From positions 1 through 63,228 of the forward strand of contig JAFZVC010000075.1 of the NCBI GenBank assembly GCA_017618015.1: 63,228 nt of DNA, in the 5' to 3' direction. A model generated the notes under the pieces. The model had not been told where the DNA came from, made no database searches, and saw only the letters and a list, made by a program, of their open reading frames with translations. The position numbers and the translations under genes are program-made. Below are positions 41,201 through 47,211 of the stretch, in pieces. Position 1 is the first letter of the stretch, and every line of letters starts with the position of its first letter. The stretch is from Spirochaetaceae bacterium (lineage in GTDB: Bacteria; Spirochaetota; Spirochaetia; Treponematales; Treponemataceae).

Positions 41201-43342
41201 CTCTGTAATATCAGCCTGTGTTTCTGGTTCTGCACCCACTGCGACAGCCTTTTCGAAAAGCTCATCGTCAATTTCTGGGAAATCAAAGCCTTCTGACTCT
41301 TCTTCAAAAGCTGCAGGCTGTGGAGTTGGCTGTACAACTTCAGCTGCTTCATTCTGAATAGGTTCTGCATCTATCGGATTGTTTTCGGTTGGTTTATCTG
41401 AGATATCCACGATTTCTACTCCTTCAAACGAAAGATCGTCAATAAGTGAAGATGCCGGAGCATCGGGTGTTTCATCAACAAATGTAATAGAGTCGTCAAT
41501 GTCCGCCATTGAGAATGACGGAGCTGCGGCAGCCATTGTTGCGGCGCCAGCTGCTAATGCAGACGAACCCTTGTCTGTAAACAAAGAAACAGCAACATCC
41601 TCTTCGGAATCATCAGTTGTTTCTATTGTTTCATGTTTTATTTCTGATTCATCAAGATTTACCTGAATGTCAAAATCAACTTTCTTTGTTGTTTTTGACG
41701 CTGGTACAACATCAGGGATTTCTGTCGAACCTTTATTAGAAGAATCTTCAAAAGAATTGAGCAAATCATCGAATTCGGAAACTTCATCAAAAGAAACATC
41801 AGTTTCAACTTTTGGTTGTTCATCAGGGATATCCGGGATTTCCGGAGCGTTCATATCTGTTATGTTGTCAAAAATATCATCGAAGTTGTCGAATGTCTCT
41901 TCGCCTGTTGTAACTATGTCCGATACAAAATCATCTATCGGGATTTCTGCTTCGGCACTCGTATCTGAGTTGTCGTTTGCTTCAAGAACGAAAGAATCGT
42001 CGAATGTAAGCGACATTTCTATTGGCGGGTCGTTGAGGATATCGCTCTTTTCAGGAGCGGAAGAAGATGTCATGAACTCCTTGAATTCCGATGCTTCTGA
42101 AAAATCGGAGTCGGACATAAAATCTTCAAGGCTGATTTCTTCCGTACCGCCCATTTTGGGAGCAGGGGAGTCGCTCAAGAATGCGTCTATGTCGATTTCC
42201 TCTGTTTCGGTATTGAATATTGCCTCAGCAACTTCGTCAATTTCTTCTGCTTTTGGTACAGCCTTTGCTTCTACAGGGATAGCAGCTGTAATATCCTCGA
42301 ATTCAATATCACCGAACGTTTCTTCACCGGCGGCAGCAAATTCTTCTGCGTCAGCTGGGGCTGAAACTTCTTCTTTTGATTCAGCGATTGTTTCGGCTTC
42401 TGGAGTGCTTAATAAATCTGGAATACCTGTTGAAAGATCGTCTAATGAAACTTCGTCATAGCCTGCAATCGGTTTTTTCGGGGTTTCTGGTTCAGGTTTT
42501 GCTATCGGCTCAGTTTTAGGTTCTTCTGCCTGTACTGCTTCAGTCTGCTCGAATGCGCCAGTGTCATCGATGCTGTCCGTAAACGGTTCAGCCATTGTTT
42601 CAGCTTGTTCTTCAGCCGATTCAGGTTCTGATTTATCTGCAGTTTCTTCTATATATGTCTGTCCTGTTATACTGTCCGGAACAGGGAACGAGCTGTCGTC
42701 TCCAAAGTCAAAATCGGAAAAATCTGATATGTCGATGTCGTTTGTCGCAGCGGACGGCAAAAATCCGTCAATCGATGGATCTACGCTTGTTGTTCCGACA
42801 TTTTCCGTAGCTTGTTCTGATACAGGTTCTTCTGCAGGAGTATCACCAAGCGCAAGATCTGTCGCAGTTTCATCTGTGGTGCTGGAGTCGTCTTCGCCGA
42901 AACTGTCGCCAATTGTTCCAAAATCAGCTGTTTCCAGGTTTTCTGATTCACCGAAACTTTCGGCAGCAGTGCTTTCTTCAGAATCTGTCGTAGCAAAAGT
43001 TTCTGTATCGCTCATGGCTGCTTCAAGAGGCAGCTCGTCGTTTGATTCAGAAGATGTGTCGTTTGTCGTATCAGAACCAGAAAGCTCTGGCGGATCTGGA
43101 ATGTCAAATTCTGAAAGATCAAAATCCCAGTTTTCGTTATTGTTCTTATCTGTGTCAAAGTCAGAAAGGTCGGAGAAAGAGGCGCTTTCAAAGCCGTCAG
43201 CTGCAGATGCGGCGGGTATGTCAAAATTGTCCGTATAATTATCCTGCGATGAATTTTTTATCCACACCCCGTATTTATCTAATTCCTGCGGTTTTATTTC
43301 TTCATTATTCGGTTCACTAATATTATCAAGTTCTAATGACAT
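38261..43342 (-). CDS. Giant acidic repeat protein, first gene of the DUF115 cluster
   Basis: 1,693 aa, extremely rich in Glu, Asp, Thr, Pro and Val, with no signal peptide. Residues 1-650 are divergent acidic sequence. A repeat block (nt about 39,560-40,970) alternates units such as EETPVVEDFAV, EEEIPVSTDDFGI, EEITFPEETPVEEEPV and DDMPSMDDFNFTDEATV. Three short Ala/Gly hydrophobic islands interrupt it (SALAAGAATMAAAAPSF, NIAAGIAAGVVGAGIAAAMA, MGVLGAGVLAASAAL). Towards the C terminus lie a coiled coil (NELSTLRNEMASIKAELDML), an ALSGDELNNIL motif and a final helix LLENLPEEKIAEFAKSEHFE. The start at 43342 has GGAG before it and a promoter within the longer frame that runs to 43462. Likely an extended scaffold or spacer; function unknown. 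Confidence 0.78.
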   Translation of the reverse strand: MSLELDNISEPNNEEIKPQELDKYGVWIKNSSQDNYTDNFDIPAASAADGFESASFSDLSDFDTDKNNNENWDFDLSEFDIPDPPELSGSDTTNDTSSESNDELPLEAAMSDTETFATTDSEESTAAESFGESENLETADFGTIGDSFGEDDSSTTDETATDLALGDTPAEEPVSEQATENVGTTSVDPSIDGFLPSAATNDIDISDFSDFDFGDDSSFPVPDSITGQTYIEETADKSEPESAEEQAETMAEPFTDSIDDTGAFEQTEAVQAEEPKTEPIAKPEPETPKKPIAGYDEVSLDDLSTGIPDLLSTPEAETIAESKEEVSAPADAEEFAAAGEETFGDIEFEDITAAIPVEAKAVPKAEEIDEVAEAIFNTETEEIDIDAFLSDSPAPKMGGTEEISLEDFMSDSDFSEASEFKEFMTSSSAPEKSDILNDPPIEMSLTFDDSFVLEANDNSDTSAEAEIPIDDFVSDIVTTGEETFDNFDDIFDNITDMNAPEIPDIPDEQPKVETDVSFDEVSEFDDLLNSFEDSSNKGSTEIPDVVPASKTTKKVDFDIQVNLDESEIKHETIETTDDSEEDVAVSLFTDKGSSALAAGAATMAAAAPSFSMADIDDSITFVDETPDAPASSLIDDLSFEGVEIVDISDKPTENNPIDAEPIQNEAAEVVQPTPQPAAFEEESEGFDFPEIDDELFEKAVAVGAEPETQADITENVPEDEPNSGISFDDLPDIDDIFDTAEQETSGTTDELPSLDDIPDFVPEENNTDTANIAAGIAAGVVGAGIAAAMAADEETPVAENEIPVTTDEITFSEETPVVDETLVAEDFAVSEETPVVDETPVVEDFAVTEETPVVEEEIPVSTDDFSITEETPIAEETPVVEDETPVTTEEITFPEETPVEEEPVVEQASVTDDMPSMDDFNFTDEATVIEETPVVEETPVVEDFAVTEETPVVDETPVVEDFAVSEETPVVEDFAVTEETPVVEEEIPVSTNDFGISEETPIAEETPVVEDEIPVTTEEITFPEETPVEEEPVAEQASVTDDMPSMDDFNFTDEATVVDETPVIEDFAVTEETPVVEEEIPVSTEDFGITEETPIAEETPAVEDEIPVTTDEITFPEESPAEEEPVVEQASITDDMPSMDDFNFTDEATVIEETPVVDETPVIEDFAVTEENPVVEEEIPVSTDDFGITEETPVEEEPVVEETPVSEESEIDIPVTDDFGLTEEPVAEETPVTTDDFAFTEGTPVSTDDFALPEEEPLAADETPAPLSDESSAASIGMGVLGAGVLAASAALSNVSENEPSDSSESNELNAINELDVVENCIYNDNQGDMEVISDMNDFDINNTDSLDNSTENPVLDKIVNELSTLRNEMASIKAELDMLKKSEGGSDSADDIKLPNAEAEESTGFFSGDEDDETIALSGDELNNILNSAAFTEETAEPETATEAAEPEEPQTPSFDDTPEEPEAPAEMPVSEDDSLTYDDGEGPDTSIDFNENVSEPVIDDINFDIDNEENQAPEELPDEIDIPSSEDSFVVDAAPRHDFLEDNDPTLDEALSSDKVSYLNEDSLDNVTFGEANEEAADDFAPETFGSSVEPSLGEDIDDTPAESVFDGEQWKPEPETTEGPSFDAEPVAEPAAPTESNVASMPDSLKNDVKSVLAYMDQLLENLPEEKIAEFAKSEHFEVYKKLFTELGLA
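39560..40970 (-). repeat. In-frame coding repeats of the giant acidic protein
   Basis: Nearly identical nucleotide blocks recur in frame: the MPSMDDFNFTDEATV segment appears near 39,900, 40,180 and 40,565, giving irregular periods of about 280 and 385 nt. Smaller EETPVV units lie between. High nucleotide identity suggests ongoing unequal recombination and length variation. Confidence 0.8.
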
Positions 43343-43358
43343 AGCTGCTCCGCCTTTT

Positions 43359-43387
43359 ATTTTAGGGGCATAGGAAGCATTTTGCAA
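43359..43387 (-). promoter_or_regulatory. Promoter of the acidic-repeat/DUF115 cluster
   Basis: On the minus strand TTGCAA (43387-43382) and TAAAAT (43364-43359) are 17 nt apart. The -10 is 16 nt before the ATG at 43342, with GGCGGAG in the short leader. This supports 43342 as the true start. Confidence 0.65.
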
Positions 43388-43571
43388 TGAGCCCGGCTCG
43401 TTATGAAAGCCACCTATAGATAAGACCCCTGTATTCTTATCGGCAATAATTCTTAATTTCATTAGGGTGTAGCAAAGGATTTGGCGGTTATCGCCATATT
43501 CTTTCGTTTTTCTGTTTTAAAATCAGCGATTCCCTATAAAAAAACGATGTCCCCGTGCCGAAAAACAAACT

Positions 43572-44087
43572 ATGACAAGAATAAAGTTTATGATATCCGT
43601 GTGCATCGGCACATTCATATATATTTTACTTTCAATCACCGCAGGGCGCAATGGAATTTACGCTTATAATCAGCTTTATGAGCAGAAAATGCGGCTTACG
43701 GCAAACGTTGCGCAGCTTCAGAAAGTGAACGACCTGCTTTCTTCCGAATGCAACGCACTTCGTACTGACCGTTCTATTATAGAATCTTATGCGCGTAATC
43801 TTGGTTTTGCATACGAAGGCGAGAAGATAATAAAGATAACTGGCATTGGTATTGCAGAGCACAATGTTTACGATACCGGCACAGTTGTCCGTATAGAAGA
43901 TATTTCATTTGTTCCTGAATATATATGTAAGATTTCAGGTCTTGCAGGTTTTGTTATTTCTATGTTAATAATGATGATTGTATCGTTATGTTCCATGCGC
44001 AAAAAAACAGTGGAAGCTGTTATTGTCAACGGGAACGATGAGATAACATTGCCTGTGGAAATTGTGAATGAAATACCTCAAATGTGA
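43572..44087 (+). CDS. FtsB/DivIC-like septum protein with a second membrane segment
   Basis: 171 aa. Membrane segment 1 is at about residues 6-25 (FMISVCIGTFIYILLSITAG). A coiled coil (about 34-65, EQKMRLTANVAQLQKVNDLL) is followed by RSIIESYARNLGFAYEGEKIIKI, which matches the end of the FtsB/DivIC domain. This divisome protein family is usually about 100 aa with a single membrane pass. Here an extra 70 residues include a second membrane segment (LAGFVISMLIMMIVSLCSM, about 121-139). The ribosome binding site is weak. It overlaps the next gene by 20 nt. Confidence 0.72.
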   Translation: MTRIKFMISVCIGTFIYILLSITAGRNGIYAYNQLYEQKMRLTANVAQLQKVNDLLSSECNALRTDRSIIESYARNLGFAYEGEKIIKITGIGIAEHNVYDTGTVVRIEDISFVPEYICKISGLAGFVISMLIMMIVSLCSMRKKTVEAVIVNGNDEITLPVEIVNEIPQM

Positions 44088-44703
44088 TAGTGAATCTGTT
44101 CATGTAACGGCGGAAGCCTTAAAAAATCAGAAAATTGTTATTATCCCGACAGATACGGTATACGGCTTTTCGGGGATTGCCGATTCAGCCATGACTGGTG
44201 TTAATGACGGTGCGAGTCATATGAGCAGTACAGACGCAGAGATTCGGCGCATTAAGGGAAGAGAAGCTTACAAACCGTTTATCCAGCTTATAGCCGCGCC
44301 AGAAGATATAAAGCTCATAACAGACGACCAGATACCCGACGAGCTTTTTTCACTGTGGCCGGGCGCGCTTACGATTATCGTGAATGATAAGCGGGGTGGC
44401 GCGGCAGATGGCAGCCGTGCGACTGTCGCCGTCCGCTGCCCAGGAGACGCGTGGCTCCGTGAAGTTATCCGCGAAACTGGAGCTCCAATCTATTCCACAA
44501 GCGTAAACCGTTCCGGAAAACCTGTTTTAACTGATATTTCTGATATTGTTGCTGAATTCGGAAATGAAGTCGAGCTTATAATTGATGACGGCGACAAAAG
44601 AAACGCATTGCCTTCTACGATTGTGTCGCTTGCGGACGGCAGATGTACCGTTGTACGGCAGGGAAGTGTAGTCGTCCCGCCTAACCATCGAGACGTTTTC
44701 TGA
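44068..44703 (+). CDS. Sua5/YciO/YrdC-family protein (threonylcarbamoyl-AMP synthase-like)
   Basis: 211 aa. VIIPTDTVYGFSG is the diagnostic N-terminal motif of the family that makes threonylcarbamoyl-AMP for the t6A modification of tRNA. RIKGREAYKPFIQLI is the K-x-R...KP motif, followed by WPGALTIIV, VAVRCPGDAWLREVI and STSVNRSGKP. An insert (residues about 38-55, DSAMTGVNDGASHMSSTD) lies between motifs. It begins inside the FtsB-like gene and ends by overlapping smpB on the other strand by 23 nt. There is no C-terminal Sua5 domain, so it is the short TsaC-like form. Confidence 0.85.
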   Translation: MKYLKCDSESVHVTAEALKNQKIVIIPTDTVYGFSGIADSAMTGVNDGASHMSSTDAEIRRIKGREAYKPFIQLIAAPEDIKLITDDQIPDELFSLWPGALTIIVNDKRGGAADGSRATVAVRCPGDAWLREVIRETGAPIYSTSVNRSGKPVLTDISDIVAEFGNEVELIIDDGDKRNALPSTIVSLADGRCTVVRQGSVVVPPNHRDVF

Positions 44704-45145
44704 ATTCGCGCTGAAGGTCGCGCTTGTTGTCGCGTTCCTTAATATCCGCGCGTTTGTCGTACAGCTTTTTACCCTTACAGACACCAAGCGTCACTTTTAC
44801 CCTTCCGTTTTTCAGGTGAAAATCGAGCGGAATGAGCGTATATCCTTTCTCTTCTGTTTTTCTAACAAGCCGCTTTATCTCCTCGGCATGAAGAAGAAGC
44901 TTTTTCGGTCTGTCTGGGTTGTGGTTGAAAATCGATGAGAACGAGTATTCAGCGATATGGCAGTTTTTCATCCATACTTCGTTGTTGCGGATTTCTGCGA
45001 AAGCGTCTGGAAACGAGATGTTCCCTGCCTTAACCGATTTCACTTCCGTTCCTTGAAGCTCCAAGCCACATTCGTATTTTTCATCGACTTGGTAATTGAA
45101 AAATGCTTTTTTGTTTTGTGCAATGAGTTTTGTGCCTTCTGCCAT
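44681..45145 (-). CDS. smpB: SsrA-binding protein SmpB
   Basis: 154 aa partner of tmRNA in rescuing stalled ribosomes. Visible are AEGTKLIAQNKKAFFNYQV, ELQGTEVKSVKAGNISFPDAF, HNPDRPKKLLLHAEEIKRL and the basic tail KRADIKERDNKRDLQREFRK. The ATG at 45145 fits the family N terminus; a longer frame to 45205 is not needed. No ribosome binding site precedes it, and a TATAAT lies only 7 nt upstream, so the message may be leaderless. Confidence 0.94.
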   Translation of the reverse strand: MAEGTKLIAQNKKAFFNYQVDEKYECGLELQGTEVKSVKAGNISFPDAFAEIRNNEVWMKNCHIAEYSFSSIFNHNPDRPKKLLLHAEEIKRLVRKTEEKGYTLIPLDFHLKNGRVKVTLGVCKGKKLYDKRADIKERDNKRDLQREFRKRLDG

Positions 45146-45152
45146 GTGGAAG

Positions 45153-45181
45153 ATTATATTCCTAAGACTTGAAAACAGCAA
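45153..45181 (-). promoter_or_regulatory. smpB promoter, predicted leaderless start
   Basis: On the minus strand TTGCTG (45181-45176), 17 nt and TATAAT (45158-45153), followed by only 7 nt before the smpB ATG. Transcription would start at or next to the start codon. Confidence 0.6.
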
Positions 45182-45197
45182 GTCTATATGATATTGT
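45169..45197 (+). promoter_or_regulatory. Promoter of the signal-peptidase-like gene, predicted leaderless start
   Basis: TTGAAA (45169-45174), 17 nt and TATTGT (45192-45197), with the ATG at 45204 six bases later and no ribosome binding site. It overlaps the smpB -35 on the opposite strand. Confidence 0.5.
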
Positions 45198-45203
45198 AAT
45201 GGC

Positions 45204-45923
45204 ATGGCATCGAATCCGTACGATTTCTCGTTTTCATCAAGAAAAGAATTTCATAAAAAAGTATTCGTTATAATTCGTAACTGTCTTCTTGTCTTTGTTT
45301 TTATGAATCTCGTGCTTAAATTCCTTATGTTTCCTGTACGGGTTACGTCAGAAGCGATGATGCCGGAATTTCCAGAAGATTCCTTTGTTTTTGTTACACC
45401 AAATTATTCTTCGTGGAACATATCGCTTTTTGACAGGACTTTGGAGCGTGGCTCCGTCGTTTATGTTGAGCCGGTTGTTGAGGAAAAGCTTTCGTTCATT
45501 AAAAAAGCCGTAAATTTTATAACAGCATTCTTTTCATTCCAGCAATATAAGGTTTTCGTTCAAGAAAACGCGATTTCGGGTACACCTTCGCTTCGCCGTG
45601 TCGTTGGGCTTCCAGGCGATTCTGTTTACATGAAAGATTATGTGCTTTACATAAAACCTGCTGGAGAACAGCATTATCTTACGGAGTTCGAGCTTACGCC
45701 AAGAATGTACGAAACTGTACAGTCTAAAGGCAAAAATCTGAGTAACGCAGGTATTCCGGCTCAATTGGAAGAAATCGTTCTTGGAGAAGATGAGTATTTC
45801 CTGCTCGCTGATGACAGAATTTCTTCGGTCGATTCCCGCGTGTATGGTCCCGTCCAGAAAAGCAGAATAGGCGGAAAAGCATTCTTAAGATACTTCCCGT
45901 TCTCCGCTTTCAGTACGCTGTAA
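45204..45923 (+). CDS. Signal peptidase I-like protein lacking the Ser/Lys catalytic pair
   Basis: 239 aa with the S26 signal peptidase I layout: an N-terminal membrane segment (IIRNCLLVFVFMNLVLKF), box B VTSEAMMPEF, box D LRRVVGLPGDSVY and box E LLADDRISSVDSRVYGPV. The nucleophile in the usual S-M-x-P motif is Ala51 here (codon GCG), and the general-base lysine before R-V-V-G-L-P-G-D is Arg131. Both changes should abolish the known Ser-Lys chemistry. It may be an inactive paralogue that binds signal peptides or assists the true enzyme, presumably encoded elsewhere. It diverges from smpB and precedes hemW by 16 nt. Confidence 0.85.
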   Translation: MASNPYDFSFSSRKEFHKKVFVIIRNCLLVFVFMNLVLKFLMFPVRVTSEAMMPEFPEDSFVFVTPNYSSWNISLFDRTLERGSVVYVEPVVEEKLSFIKKAVNFITAFFSFQQYKVFVQENAISGTPSLRRVVGLPGDSVYMKDYVLYIKPAGEQHYLTEFELTPRMYETVQSKGKNLSNAGIPAQLEEIVLGEDEYFLLADDRISSVDSRVYGPVQKSRIGGKAFLRYFPFSAFSTL

Positions 45924-45939
45924 ATAGCGACTTACATCT

Positions 45940-47208
45940 GTGAAAAACAGTTTCCCGCTTTATATACATATTCCTTTTTGCCGCTCAAAATGCACTTATT
46001 GCGATTTTTTTTCTATTCCGTCCGATTATTCACAAGCAATACCTGATTCTTATATTGATGCGCTGAAAGCGGATCTTGCCTACCGCTGTAGCGTTTATAA
46101 GCCTGATTCTTGGAAAACCGTATATATTGGCGGAGGTACGCCAAGTTTACTTTTACCAGAGCAGCTTCGTGATTTGTTTTCATTCATCCGCGAAGCTGTT
46201 CCAGGCGGTATCGCTGATGATGCGGAAGTTACGATAGAGGCGAACCCGGCAGATATAAACCGTGATTTTTTAGATTGTATAGCTGATGTAGGCGTGAACC
46301 GTCTTTCTGTGGGCATTCAGTGCTGCAGTCAAAAAGTTTTGTCGTTTTTGGGGCGGCGTTCCGATGCGGAGACAGTTTCGGATGCACTCGATTGCATCGG
46401 GAAGTATTGGAAGTGTGGAAAAGACAGGCGGTTTTCTGCGGATTTGATAGCGGGCTTACCGTTCCTTTCGGACGAAGATTTTGTTGAAGGCGTCGATAGG
46501 ATTATTGGTTCTGGTGCTGACCATGTTTCGCTTTATTCGCTGATGGTAGAGGAGGGTACGCCGCTTTGGGAGCAAGTCCGCTGCGGGGACGCGCCCTGCA
46601 CCGATGAAGATGCGGAGCGGCAGTGGTTTTTAGGCAAAGATCAGCTTGAAAAAGCCGGCATAATGCAATATGAAGTTTCGAATTTTGCGCGTCCTGGTTT
46701 TGAAAGCCGCCATAATACGGCGTATTGGCACATGGAAGATTTTATAGGCATCGGTGCGGGCGCGTCCGGCACAGTTGGCTGTGAAAGGTGGACGGGCGTG
46801 CAATCCGTGCCGGAGTATACGGCAGGGTGGGGTGCGGCAAGTGAAGTTTCGGGCAGCGTTCGAAGTGTCGGCGAAGTTCGCGTTTGCGGTAAATCTGCGC
46901 CTTGTGGCAATGCGGCGTGTGAGGTGCCGCGCCAAGCTGTCCCGGAAGAACTTGAAAAACTCGACGAAGCGACGCGCGAGTATGAGTTTTTAATGATGGG
47001 CTTCAGGCTTCGGTCTGGTGTGAGCGCGGCTGAATACAAAAAGCGTTTCGGGAAAGAGCTTTCCGACCGAATTGGCGCGGAAAAAGGACTTTTTGCCGAC
47101 TGGGAGAAACAGGGGCTTGCTGTGCGCCACGAAAAAGAAGGCGATACATTCTACGCGCTGACCGCCGCGGGCCTGATGCTCTTAAACCGCTTCTTAACCG
47201 AACTTTGA
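45940..47208 (+). CDS. hemW: HemW-like radical SAM heme chaperone
   Basis: 422 aa. PLYIHIPFCRSKCTYCDFF carries the CxxxCxxC cluster motif with the HemW-type context. YIGGGTPSLL, TIEANPADI, VNRLSVGIQ and MQYEVSNFARPGFESRHN follow, ending in the C-terminal HemN domain (FLMMGFRLRSGVS). HemW delivers heme and was often misnamed coproporphyrinogen oxidase. An insert at about 295-340 contains three closely spaced cysteines (CGKSAPCGNAAC). The start codon is a GTG with no clear binding site, 16 nt after the signal-peptidase-like gene. The gene ends 3 nt from the convergent helicase gene. Confidence 0.85.
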   Translation: MKNSFPLYIHIPFCRSKCTYCDFFSIPSDYSQAIPDSYIDALKADLAYRCSVYKPDSWKTVYIGGGTPSLLLPEQLRDLFSFIREAVPGGIADDAEVTIEANPADINRDFLDCIADVGVNRLSVGIQCCSQKVLSFLGRRSDAETVSDALDCIGKYWKCGKDRRFSADLIAGLPFLSDEDFVEGVDRIIGSGADHVSLYSLMVEEGTPLWEQVRCGDAPCTDEDAERQWFLGKDQLEKAGIMQYEVSNFARPGFESRHNTAYWHMEDFIGIGAGASGTVGCERWTGVQSVPEYTAGWGAASEVSGSVRSVGEVRVCGKSAPCGNAACEVPRQAVPEELEKLDEATREYEFLMMGFRLRSGVSAAEYKKRFGKELSDRIGAEKGLFADWEKQGLAVRHEKEGDTFYALTAAGLMLLNRFLTEL

Positions 47209-47211
47209 AAG

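Noticed and set aside
39045..41357. 770-codon plus-strand frame rich in Ser, Thr, Gly and Val
   Set aside because: It is the antisense shadow of the GAA/ACT-rich repeats of the minus-strand acidic gene; it has no ribosome binding site and its composition is exactly what the complement predicts.
43343..43462. 40-residue N-terminal extension of the acidic protein
   Set aside because: The upstream ATG has no ribosome binding site, and a good promoter lies inside the extension; the start at 43342 is better supported.
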